DNA from: Microstegium vimineum
Taxonomy: Eukaryota; Streptophyta; Magnoliopsida; Poales; Poaceae
Reading direction: 5' to 3'
DNA: 64,000 bases
NCBI GenBank assembly: GCA_022036555.1
Contig: CM039135.1
Span: 38,032,625-38,096,624 of the forward strand
Every line of letters begins with the position of its first letter. Positions within the stretch are counted from its first letter, which is position 1. Below, piece by piece: positions 10,357-21,598 of the stretch. The notes beneath the pieces are model-generated. The model was not told the origin of the DNA. It did no database searches and saw nothing but the letters and a program-made list of their open reading frames with translations. The translations under genes were made by a program, and so were the position numbers.

Positions 10357-12309
10357 TGTAGGATCGAGATGGCCGACTAGAGGGGGTGATTAGTCGTTTT
10401 CAAATTTTATTGCTCAACTTATCAAAGTTAATTCGGAAGCTTACAAGTTTTAGTTTCAATTACACACTTATTCAAATCTAGTGAACAAAGAGAGGCAAGG
10501 CTATGATCTCTAAGAGGAATAAAGCGGTAAACAAGGCACAAGCTTAAACAACACATGTATGATATATAGCAAAGTAAAGAACTTGTGTTGAGATAAGCAA
10601 ACCACAATGGAGAGGATGACACGCGATGTTTTTATCGTGGTTCGGTGACTTGCCGGTCACTTAATCCACGTTGAGGCGAGTTCTAAGATTGTTGCTCCTC
10701 TTGTTAGTTCCAAGCCCACAAGCTTCGGACTACCTCACTAGGTAGGATCCACGTGAGCACTTAGCTTGAGACAACAAAATCAACTAGACAGTCTCACTTG
10801 CCTCGATTTTACTAGAGATGCTCTTTGCCTTCCTCCGGCGGGGATGAGCTCAATAGCCCCTCACAAAGCCAACTTCGGAGCACCGCACAATGCTTCTTGC
10901 GAGCTTCACGAAGACACAAAACACCAAGCCATCTAGGAACCGACAAGCTCCAAGAGTAACAAGTAACCACACCCACACGATGATCACCTAGTGCCACAAG
11001 CAATCTCTCACGCAAAGATCCGCACTAGTGAAGCACACTCACTCTCCAAATGTTGCCCTCAAGCAAGGAGTATGAGATGAGGTGCTAGGTTGGAGCTCTC
11101 TTGATGTATAAGCTGTTAGAATGGCCAAGAGAACCTCCCCCAACCGGCCAACCACGTTTACATAGAGGGTACCTCAAAAACTAGCCGTTATGGCTCTGAA
11201 ACGTGATTCGCGGACAGTCCGCAGTGCAAAGCTCGGACAGTCCGCCATTCACTTCAACTAGCCGTTGCATTCAAACTGCTCACTTGCGGACAGTCCGCCA
11301 TACAAGCTCGGACAGTCCATCGTTCAAAGTCGGCTTCCCAAACAGAACTACAACAACTCTGTTGCTCACTAGATGTTAGCCGGCGGACAGTCCACCACTC
11401 AGGGCGCGGACAGTCCGCCGTTCAATTGCAAAAATAGGACAAAAGTTCACAGATTCTATTTACTTTTCTCGGAATAGTCGGCGGACAGTCCGCCACCAGG
11501 ACGCGGACAATCCGCCACTGCCTAGTAAAAGCTCATCTCCAAGCACCTTTTTCACCTATGCTTTGGCATATGAAATCAATCATCATACCAACTTCCAAAG
11601 CATATCCAAGTTAGTACTAGGTGCTCTCTAAGTCACAAGATAAACCACTAATCGTATCTCACACGTTAGAGCTCACAAGTGGCACTAGATAACCGTAATG
11701 CAAAGCATGTTTACCCCCCTTTATAGTACGGCTATCTATCTTAAATCCAGCCATCTTAATCTTCTCTAAAACACCATATGGCCGGTGAAATGAAACAACC
11801 TATGTTCCATACCTTTGCCTTGCAAAGAAGTAAGATTTACTATTTGATACTTGCAAAGGCTATATTTGACATCTTTACCAAGCCACTTGATATTACCAAT
11901 GAATGTTTGGCTTGATCTTCATAGATGATGTAGATCACTCAAACCATCACATAGACTTCAAGTCCATCAACCTTAGACACTTGCTCTTCACTGTTGCTTC
12001 GGTCCTTCGGAGCCAAGCCCACTAGCTTGCCCTTCACCTATCGCCTTTTGTCCATCGATGCCAAGCCACACTAGCTTGCCCTTCACCATTGCGTCGCAAC
12101 CGGTCCGTCGCAGCCAAGTCTTGCTTCGGTCTTCACTTGCTTGCTATGCTTGATTTGAACGATCCAACATACTTGCAATATAATCCGATGTCAATAATCA
12201 TCTCATATTGTGATCTATAACCAATATCCTTCACACACTCAAATGAAAAGGTTAGATCACAAGTGCTGTCATTAATTACCAAAATCCAAGGATAGGCCTA
12301 GACCTTTCA
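10357..12309 (-). repeat. 3' LTR of element D
   Basis: This 1,953-bp LTR is in reverse orientation: it begins TGTAGGATCGAGATGG and ends ...ACCTTTCA, so the element reads from TGAAAGG. It is related to LTR block C at 16216-18472 and more distantly to the G LTRs. Small reading frames here show no domain. Confidence 0.85.
11210..11515. repeat. Paired CGGACAGTCCG palindromes in the LTR of D
   Basis: Eight near-perfect copies of the palindrome CGGACAGTCCG lie at about 11211/11233, 11287/11309, 11382/11407 and 11482/11503. They form pairs 21-25 bp apart, with pairs repeating every 75-100 bp. Further copies lie inside D at about 41078, 41546, 41569, 61569 and 61592. Confidence 0.85.
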
Positions 12310-12323
12310 ATCTCCCCCTTTTT
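12310..12323 (-). promoter_or_regulatory. Polypurine tract of element D
   Basis: Read on the minus strand this is AAAAAGGGGGAGAT, directly next to the LTR start TGAAAGG. It is the plus-strand priming site typical of Sireviruses. A second PPT-like copy lies in reverse at about 25139-25150. Confidence 0.85.
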
Positions 12324-12819
12324 GGTAATTCATGACAACTTCAATAAGGAGTTAAGAATAATTGAAAGATGTAAGACCACTCCAATTGAGCTTTGCACAA
12401 TTTATCCATGGCATGTAAGATCAAAGATAATAGAGGATAAATTGTACAAAACTCAACTATGTAGAGAAAAGCTCCCCCTAAATGTATGCATAGACATTTA
12501 AGATCAATTCATTCATGTATGCATATCTAGCAAGAATAATGGAGTTTTCCCTACATAGTGGTAACCAAGGAGCACAAGATATATGATATTACCTTTGAGA
12601 TCATAAATATGAATCATCATCCTCGGAATACCACAACCAAGCTTAGAACCACAATAATGAGTGCAACACAATATTTAGAGAGCAATACCAAGAACAAGAC
12701 AATATTAAAAGGTTCAAAGCTCAACACAAGTAGTACTAATTTAAGGTTATTACAACTTAGAGCATTAACAAGGTTCAAGTTTAAAACATAAATGAGACAA
12801 GTCCATGAACAAAGCCGGT
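12324..12819 (-). other. Noncoding 3' internal region of D
   Basis: This AT-rich DNA lies between the env-like ORF and the 3' LTR of D and is cut by insertion B at 12820-12824. No open frame here shows a domain. The segment resumes at 25095. Confidence 0.6.
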
Positions 12820-12824
12820 CACAT

Positions 12825-14103
12825 TGAAAGTGCAATCAAGCCCTAAAGTGGGTTTTGGTGACATGACAACATATTTAGGAAACTAATGAGACTTTGTGAG
12901 TATGACAAGCAGGGTAAACTTAAGGAGGTTGATGAACAGGTTGGCGGACCCCTCGAATTACAAAAGTGCATGGCAACAAGCTCAAAGGGTTTAAATTCTT
13001 TTATACTTTGAATTTGAGTTAGGTATGTCGTACTATTAAGAGGGATTCAACACACATGCCAACAAGTGAACCAAATGCATCTATCCTTTTACATCATACC
13101 TCCACATATAAAGAGGGCAAATCAGCCAGCTTATTGAAGATCAAATCCTTGTTGTTCTGCCCAGGCCGGCAGTGCTAGCCTCTAGGCCGGCAGTGCTGGC
13201 CTCCAGGCCGGCACTGCCGCGACTTGTTCAGCCAGTGGGCAGTAAGGAGGTATTTCATACCCCGTCACTCACCCCCAACGGCTAGTTCTGCCATTCACTC
13301 ATTCTTACTTTGAAAGAACAGAAAGAGAAGCTTCTCTCTTGCTCTCCCTTCTCACTTGGTGCTCATCCACTCTCCTTCATTGATTTCCAATCATTCTTTG
13401 AGAGATTGAGCCTCCAAGCTTTGAGAAGAAGTCTCTCCCTCGGATCTTCACTCCTACAAGCATTTGGTTTGTGTGGTGGCCGGCGGTTTGAGTTCTTTAC
13501 TCTTGGAGATTTGCTCCTAGCCGGCTAGAGGTTGCCCTTGAGCTTGCCTTCTTCGTGCGGCAGCCTAGGGAAGTTTGTATCACCCATCATTTGCTAATAC
13601 ACTTCTCTCATCTCAAGGGTTCATTCTCTTGACTTGAGACCGAGGAAAGAGCTAGCCTTTGTGGTGATCTTGAGCCTTGTGTGGCGCACCTCAACAACGT
13701 GGACGTAGGCAAGCCTTGGTGGCGAGCTGAACCACGAGTCAAATCTTGTGTCACCGTGTGCTTGTTACTTTACTTTCATATATCTTGTGTGCTAGGTGAT
13801 TTCTAGGGTTTGGACCCGATCAACTCGGTGGGTGTGTTGCCACCACTTTCAAGTGGTGCTAGAGGTTTTCTACACCTCTAGAAAGGTTTCTATTCAAGCA
13901 CAATTTGCATTCTCAGTTTATATTTTGAATTGTGCATTTATCTAATCTGGTGACCAGCACTGCTGCCCTAAGTCCAGCAGTGCAGGCCACCCCGGCAGTG
14001 CCGGCCTCATGCCCGACAGTGCCGGCTTCTCCGCTAACAGAAACTTGTCAAGTTGTTTTAAACAGGCCTATTCACCCCCCTCTAGGCTAATCAGGTCCTT
14101 ACA
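12825..14103 (+). repeat. 5' LTR of element B
   Basis: The 1,279-bp LTR starts TGAAAGTGCAATCAAGCC and ends CCTTACA. A TATAAA at 13107-13112 is a likely promoter. It carries one palindrome array (13164-13221) and a second near its 3' end (about 13952-14030). It is exactly 39 bp shorter than the 3' LTR. Confidence 0.95.
13164..13221. repeat. Phased GGCCGGCAGTGCC palindrome array, 3 units
   Basis: Units start at 13164, 13185 and 13206, exactly 21 bp apart, each close to GGCCGGCAGTGCYGGCC. The 3' LTR has five units at the same place. Confidence 0.9.
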
Positions 14104-14105
14104 AG

Positions 14106-14117
14106 TGGTATCAGAGC
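14106..14117 (+). promoter_or_regulatory. Primer-binding site of element B
   Basis: TGGTATCAGAGC, two bases after the LTR, is the standard copia site complementary to initiator methionine tRNA. Confidence 0.9.
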
Positions 14118-14153
14118 AAGATTACCTCAAGAAGCACTTAACCGTGTGAGGTA

Positions 14154-16014
14154 ATGGCCGAAGAGGGTAAGGTTGTGGCGGTTGATCCCAAGGTCAAAGT
14201 GGTCGACCCCAAGGAGATGGACGTACATGCCACGGACAGTGAGAGTGTGGACTCAGAGGAATACTTGACCACGCCTCTCATGTATGTTGGAGATAGAGCA
14301 AGAAGAAAAGAAGAAATAAGATTGAGAAAAGAGGGGAAAAGGCTACAAAGAGAGGAAAAGCTCTTAATGAAACCAAGAGCTTGAAGCTTGCCAAAAAGCT
14401 TCATAGAAGAGAAGTGAGAGCTCTCAAGAAGGAACTCAAGGCAAAGGAGGAGGAGCTCAAGAAAAGCAAAGAGCAAGCCTCTCAAGTAGAGGTTGATTCT
14501 AGTAGCTCCGATGGTGATGATGATGCATCATACCAAGCCTCCAAGATTGCAAAGAAGGATGAGAAGAAGAAGAAGAAGGATGATGGCAGCAAGAAATACT
14601 CCGCCATATCCTTTGATGGGACTAACTTTGCGAAGTGGAAACACTTGATGAAAGGTTATCTTGTAGGTATTCACCCCGGTGCTTGGGAGATTGTGTACCA
14701 TGGATGTGATCCTCCAGTTGATCCCACAAACCCTACCACTACCGAGCTCCGTTGCATACAACTAAATGCACAAGCAACTAGTGTGTTGCTAAGTGCATTG
14801 GATGGTGATGAGTACAACAAGGTCATGGGCTTGGAGGTTGCCAAGGAAATATGGGACACTTTGCATCTTGCACATGAGGGTGTGAGCAAAGTGAGACAAT
14901 CCAAGATTGATTTATTCATGGCCAAGCTCAACCGATTTGTAATCAATGAAGGTGAAGGGCCACAAGAAATGTTTGATAGATTGATGACCATTATGGAAAA
15001 GATAAGGTGACATGGTGGTGAAGAAGTCAATGATCACAAGGTTGTCAAGATCATGATTGAAGCCTACTCTCCAAGGAATGAAACCGTGGTGACATTGATT
15101 AGAGACAAGAAGAGATTTGAGTACTTCACACCAAGTGATGTGCTTGGAAGGATCATCACTTTTGATCTACAAAGAGAAGAAGCACAAGAGAGAAAGAAGC
15201 TTGGAGAGATGCAAGCAAGGTTGGAGGGCATGAAGATCAAGGATGTGGCTCTCAAGGCAAACAAGAGCACAAAGAAATTAGCCCCTAGCTGCCCCAAAAA
15301 CAGCAAGCTAGCATCTTCAAGCAAAGCTCTAGCAAGCAAAGCCATCAAGCATCAACCCGAAGTTTCAACATCAAGTGATGGTGGAAGTGAAGATGAGCAA
15401 GAAGAGAACATTGATGACATGGCTCTATTCATGAGAAGATTCAACAAGGGCATAAAGAGCAATGGGTACAAGCTCATGAAGAGAAGGTTTCCAAACAAGA
15501 AGTCAAGGACTTGCTTTAGATGTGGTAGCACCGAGCACTTCATTGCTGATTGCCCAAACAAGAAGGAAGAAAACAAATTTGGCAAATGCAAGAGAGAAGA
15601 CAAGGGTGACTACAAGAAAGGCAAGAGATTTGGAGGTGAAGCTCACATTGGACATGGTTGGGATGAATCAACCGATAGCTCAAGTGAAGAAGAGGAGATG
15701 GCCACAATAGCTATTCACAAGTCATCCACTTCACCAAGGCTCTTCAACAACATGTCCGATGATGAAGACTTCCCTCACACTTGTCTCATGGCAAAGGGTT
15801 TGAAGGTAAAATCAAAATCCAAAGCCAAAGCTCCTCCCCCAAAGACATCTCTAGTAGTGATAGCTCTAGTGATGATGAATCTAGTGATGAAGAGATAAAT
15901 GAAATAACTAGTAAAATGGATCCTAAGACCAAACTCTTTATTGCTAATATATTGGATGAATTAGAGGCAACCAAGGTTGAGCTTGCATCTAGAGAGAAGA
16001 CTCTTATTAAATAA
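14154..16014 (+). pseudogene. gag: gag of element B, frameshifted
   Basis: This is a Sirevirus-type Gag (particle protein). The ATG at 14154 follows the priming site by about 36 bases. A Lys/Glu-rich N-terminal part (14154-14384) overlaps the next frame (14381-15010). That frame has the copia gag core with FDGTNFAKWKHLMKGY and KEIWDTLHLAHEG. A TGA at 15008 interrupts it, and the reading continues at 15053-15898 with the zinc knuckle CFRCGSTEHFIADC (about 15513-15554). Another frame change leads to an acidic, coiled-coil-like tail ending at 16012. The conserved coiled-coil C-terminus breaks off where LTR block C begins. Confidence 0.85.
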
Positions 16015-16215
16015 GAGGATCTTTATATTGCTAGTGAGGAAGCCCTTGCATTAGAAAGGAGTGAGGTGAGCTCTTTGACCAAGGCTTTGGCTAAGGAACA
16101 AAACGCTCATGCTCTCACTAAGAAGGAGTATGATGACCTCAAGCAAAATCATTGTGGCTTGACTGAAAAGCATCAAGAGCTTGAGGCACAATACTCTCTT
16201 CTTTGGGAGGGCAAC

Positions 16216-18472
16216 TGTAGGGTCGAGATGGCAGACTAGAGGGGGGTGAATAGTCTTTTCTAAAACTTAATCGCTCCGGCTAACCGAATCAAATGCGGAA
16301 TTAAAACTATCGGTCTAGCCAAGACTACACCCCTCTATCTATTACTCTAGCACCTAGCAAAGTATACTAATTGGGCTTACTAAGGTGCCAAGCTAGGAAG
16401 CTCACCTAAACAAGTCTAGGTTGCAAGGTCACACAAACCTAAGCAACTAGTACTCTAAGCACAAAGGGAGCTCCTACACATACTAGTAAGCAAAGCACAA
16501 AGCACCTAAGCTCACTAGAAATGCTCTCTAGCAAGACTACACAATCCAACTAGAGAGCTCAACTTACTTAGCTACACAAACTAGAAGGCAACTAGTTAAG
16601 CTACACAAGCTAACTAGTTACAAGAGCAACAACTAACCACTAGCACAAGTATGAATAAGTAAAAACAAGCTAGTGATTTGGAGAATGCAAACCACCGAGA
16701 AGATGTACAAGGTTGACACGTAGATTTTTCTCCCGAGGTTCACTTGGTCGCCACCAAGCTAGTCCCCGTTGTGTCGACCACTCACTTGGTGATTCGGCGG
16801 CTAATAGGCGTTCACAAGCCTAGCCCACTAACTCGGGCGCCGCAAGAATCTACCCACAAGTGAGGGTAGCTCAATGACACGCTCTACTAGAGTTGCTCTT
16901 CGCGATCTCCCGCGGGGCGAGCACAACACCCCTCACAAACACTTCTCCGGAGCGCCGCACAATCTTCTTGCGCGCTTCGACGGAGCCTCAAGCCACCAAG
17001 CCGTCTAGGAGGTGGCAACCTCCAAGAGTAACAAGCACCACGAGCTTGCAAGTCGATCACCTAGTGCCACACGAAGCTATCTCTCAAAGCAACGCACTAG
17101 TAATCGCTCTCTCACACAATCGGATGAACTCTATCAAGTGTGTGTGAGTTAGAGGGCTCCCAACCAAGCACAACTAAGGGTAACACAACCCCAAGGTGCT
17201 CAACCAGCCCCAAGGGCCTGCCATGAGCTATTTATAGGCTAGCCAAACAAACTAGCTGTTTTCCCCTTTCACTGGGCTTCCTGAAGAGGGTCCAGACGCA
17301 CGCAACAGTGCGGGTCCGGACCATACAGCCTGTGTTCGGACTCGCTGCCATTAGAGAGAGCTGTTGGCGCACTGCGCCGATCGCCGCCACGTGCCTCCGG
17401 ATGCGTGCAACAGTGCCGCATAGGACCAACAACCTGCATTCGGACCTCCACTCCAGAGAGCGTTAGACACCAGACGCGCGTCCGGATCCCTGCGTCCGGA
17501 CGGCAAACAGCGTCCGGTCCACTCCTCCGAGCGATTACAGAGAGCTCCAACCTCTGGGCGTTGCATCCAGAGTTCACCGTCCGGACGACGAACAACGTCC
17601 AGATCACCTCTGTTAGCACAGCGCAGTCAGAGGGGGTGGCGTCCGGACGCATAGCCAATGGTACGGACCGCCCGAACCCCCCGCGTCCGGACTCACAGAC
17701 TCGGCTGAGACCTAGGGTTTGGTTCAGGACCCAAATGCAATGGTCCGGACCCCCTAGGCCCTTGCGTCCGGAGCTCGGTTTTCAGCCGAGACTCCTCCGC
17801 ACTTCTTCCTTTGCTTCTCAAGTGCTAACGCAAATGTGTTCACCGCCTTGTGCATGCGTGTTAGCATTTTCACAATCATTTTTCAAAGCATTTTCACTTG
17901 CTTCTCACCACGCCACTCGATCCTAATTCATCGCAAAGTTAGATCGCTCACAGTGGCACTAGATAACCGATATGCAAACAAGTTTGCTCCTCTTGATAGT
18001 ACGGCTATCTATCCTAAACCCGGTCATAATCTTCTCTACACACCTATGACCGGTGAAACGAAATGCCCTATGGTTATACCTTTACCTTGTGCATTCCATT
18101 CCATCTCCTTCTCCCATGTTGATGCAACACATGCACCAACCACTTGTCAAATGATATGATCCACTTCATATCATCACATGACCGTGTTGGTTCATCGACC
18201 TTGACCTCACTTGCTCTTCACCATTTCCTTGGTCCATCGGCGCCAAGCATCACCCGCTTGCCCTTCACACTTGCAACCGGTACATCAAGGCAAGCCTCAT
18301 CTTGATCTTCTCCACCTTGATCACATGACTCCATGTCATGTTTCATGTGCAATAAGATCCTTCATCATACAATCACATGTGAACTAATCTCCTGTGTATA
18401 TATCACTTAAACACATATTAATTCACCTAAGTTGTCACTCAATTACCAAAATCACATACGAACTTTCTTTCA
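16216..18472 (-). mobile_element. LTR block C: solo Sirevirus LTR inside B
   Basis: The 2,257-bp block begins TGTAGGGTCGAGATGG and ends CTTTCTTTCA, the reverse of a Sirevirus LTR, and is related to the LTR of D. It has its own palindrome theme, CGTCCGGAC, repeated between about 17440 and 17780. The flanks, GCAAC on the left and GTTCC on the right, do not match, and the B sequence on either side is discontinuous (gag on the left, end of integrase on the right). This points to a deletion by recombination. Internal reading frames such as 17405-17926 have no domain. Confidence 0.8.
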
Positions 18473-20710
18473 GTTCCATACACCCCTCAACAAAATGGTG
18501 TAGTAGAGAGGAAGAACCAGACACTCATTGACATGGCAAGGACGATGCTAGATGAGTACAAGACTTCGAATATCTTTTGGGCCGAAGCCATCAACACCGC
18601 TTGCCATGCCATCAACCAGCTCTATCTACACAAGATCTTGAAGAAGACTTCATATGAACTCCTAACCGGTAACAAACCAAAGGTGTCTTACATTAGAGTT
18701 TTTGGGTGCAAGTGTTTCATACTTAACAAGAAACCCAAAACCTCTAAGTTTGCACCTAAAGTTGATGAAGGTTTTCTTCTTGGTTATGGATCAAATGAGC
18801 ATGCCTATCGTGTATTCAACAAGACCTTAGGGAAAATTGAAATCGCGATAGATGTGACATTTGATGAATCTAATGGCTCTCAAGTAGAGCAAATTGATCA
18901 AGTGATTGTAGGTAATGAGGAACCACCATGTGAAGCAATCAAGAATATGACTATTGGTGACATTAGGCCACAAGAAATCCAAGCCACAGCTATGGAACCT
19001 CAAGGTGATGAAGCTATTGCCCCTAGACTTGAAGAAGAAGGCCTAGCAGTGCTCCCTGGTCAGGGCTCTGCCCCTGTGGCCGGCAGTGCCGGCCTCTGGT
19101 CCAAGCAGACAGGCAACAATCACTTCACCAACAACTCCAAGAAACCTACATCCTATCTTTGAAGAGTATGAGTACAATGATGGCCAAGCTGAGCAACAAG
19201 AAGCCACAGAACACCCAAGGCTGAGGCAAACAGTTCAAAAGGATCACCCTGTTGATAATATACTTGGGAGTCTTCGAAGGGGGGTAACTACTCGTTCACA
19301 TTTGGCAAATTTTTGTCACTTTTACTCTTTTGTCTCCTCTTTGGAACCTCTCAAGGTTGATCAAGCTCTAGATGATCCGGATTGGGTGATGGCTATGCAA
19401 GAAGAGCTAAATAGCTTTGAAAGGAACAAAGTGTGGTCATTGGTGGAAAGACCCAACACAAATGTGATTGGAACCAAGTGGGTCTTCCGCAACAAGCAAG
19501 ATGAGCAAGGCGTGGTGACAAGGAACAAGGCAAGATTGGTGGCTCAAGGTTTCACTCAAATGGAGGGCCTAGACTTTGAAGAAACATATGCACTGGTGGC
19601 TAGGCTTGAAGCAATTCGAATGCTTTTGGCCTATGCTGCCCATCATGATTTCAAGCTTCAACAAATGGATGTGAAGAGTGCATTTCTCAATGGCCCAATC
19701 CAAGAGTTGGTCTATGTTGAGCAGCCACTGGGCTTTGAAGATCCCAAGTTCTCTCATCATGTCTTCAAGCTCCATAAGGCGCTCCATGGGGTTAAGCAAG
19801 CACCAAGAGCATGTAGGATCATGACTAAGAGATTTGAGATGTCCATGATGGGTGAGCTAAAGTTCTTCCTTGGTTTTCAAATCAAGCAACTCAAGGAAGG
19901 GACTTTCTTATGCCAAACCAAGTATACCCATGATATGTTGAGAAAGTTTGACATGGCCAATGCTAAGCCAATCAAGACTCCCATGCCAACTAATAGACAT
20001 CTTGATCTTGATGAAGGAGGGAAATCCGTGGACATAAAGGTATATCGCTCCATGATTGGATCTCTCCTTTACTTATGTGCATCTAGGCCAGACATAATGC
20101 TTAGTGTGTGCATGTGTGCTAGATTTCAAGCTAATCCGAAAGAGTGTCATTTAATGGCTGTTAAGAGAATTTTGAGATATCTAGTTTTCACTCCTAACCT
20201 TGTCTTATGGTATCCTAAGGGCTCTAAGTTCGATCTACTTGGGTATTCGGATTCCGATTACGCCGGTTGCAAGGTAGACCGAAAAAGCACTTCGGGATGT
20301 GTCAATTCCTTGGACGGTCCCTAGTGTCTTGGAGTTCTAAGAAGCAAAATTGTGTAGCCCTTTCCACCGCCGAGGCTGAGTATGTTGCAGTCGGTGCTTG
20401 TTGTGCTCAACTACTTTGGATGAGGCAAACCTTAAAAGATTTCGGATGTCAATTCACCAAGATACCTCTCTTGTGTGATAACGAGAGTGCCATCAAACTC
20501 ACAAACAACCCGGTTAGTCACTCTAGAACCAAACACATAGACATCCGTCATCACTTCTTGAGAGACCACGAATTAAAAGGAGATATCACAACTCGCCATG
20601 TGAGCACCGATAAGCAACTAGCCGATATCTTCACCAAGCCTCTCGATGAGACAAGGTTTTGTGCTTTGCGTAGTGAGCTGAATATACTTGATTCTCGTAA
20701 CATGGTTTGA
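18473..20710 (+). pseudogene. pol: pol remnant of element B: integrase end, RT, RNase H
   Basis: The remnant starts inside integrase at TPQQNGVVERKNQ (catalytic Glu retained; the two Asp and the protease are lost). The integrase C-terminal part runs to 19162, where the frame shifts. The RT frame (about 19150-20324) has KLQQMDVKSAFLNG with the first catalytic Asp. The sequence then jumps from KQAPRAC to TKRFEMSMMGELKFF at about 19813, so the block with the YVDD active site is deleted. RNase H motifs follow after another frameshift: YSDSDYAGC (Asp), STAEAEY (Glu), LLCDNES (Asp) and DIFTKPL, ending with TGA at 20708. Reverse transcription by this copy is impossible. Confidence 0.9.
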
Positions 20711-21598
20711 ACTATAGCACACACTTGTTTGTCCACCTAGAGACTTAGGCAAAACTTTGAAAAGTTTCAATTATGTGCTTCAAAACAAATTTTGAAAGAA
20801 ACTTGAGTGTGTTGGTCATGGTATGATTGTTGATTTGCTTACTGACCAGCACATGGCAAGGGGTATGTGTCCAAAATTGCATAAATTTATAGTATAATGG
20901 TGGCATAGTGCCTCACTGCCTGGCCAGGCCAGCAGTGCCGGGGTGTCCGGCAGTGCTGGGCTAAGGCCGGTAGTGCCAGGACTTAAGGGACTCGAGCCTG
21001 TCGGGCTCAAGTCCTAGCTCTCGGGTTTTGCTTTATTTTCTCTCCCCAACCCAAGGGAACACCATCCCAAGTCATATCCCCCCAATAGAAACAACTCTCC
21101 TCTCTTCTCTCAACCCTAAGGAGACACAAGGAGCCCGAAGGTCCCTCTCTTCCCCCTGGCAGTGCTGCCCCTTTGGAGGTGCTGCCATTGGAGGAGGTGT
21201 GGAGGATCTTCCCCATTGTGTCAAGCTCCATTCAAGCCCGACCTTCTTCATCCTCACCCCTCTCTTTCAAAGGTAATAACTTGAAACCCTAACTTGTGTC
21301 GATCTATGCAATGTATGGTTTTTGAGATGAGATTTAGGTTGTTAGTGGTTGCATTATGTATAGTAATGTACCTCCAGTAGTTAGATTTGATCAAAACTTA
21401 GTTTCAATGGAGGATTGATGAAGCATGCATAGGTGCTGTCTGCACCAGGCCGGTAGTGCCGGATCCTAGGTAGCAGCACCCATGCATATGCTTCTACAAT
21501 CGTCTATTGACCCTAATTTTTGGTTAAATCTCTCCACTAGAGTTTCAGTCACTATTCTAAGTGCAGTAACTTAACCTTTCCTCCTTTTAAATGCATAG
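20711..21598 (+). other. Spacer between pol and the env-like ORF of B
   Basis: This noncoding stretch carries palindrome units of the B family at about 20927, 20945, 20965 and 21453, spaced 18-20 bp within the first cluster. It also has a C/T-rich leader (about 21040-21270) that resembles the D segment around 41400-41500. It may serve as leader or promoter DNA for the env-like ORF. Confidence 0.6.

Noticed and set aside
10812..11015. Minus-strand small ORF in the D LTR as a gene
   Set aside because: Inside a defined LTR, no motif, and not open in the related LTR block C.
17405..17926. 173-codon open frame on the plus strand
   Set aside because: It lies wholly in LTR block C, has low complexity from the CGTCCGGAC repeats and shows no domain.
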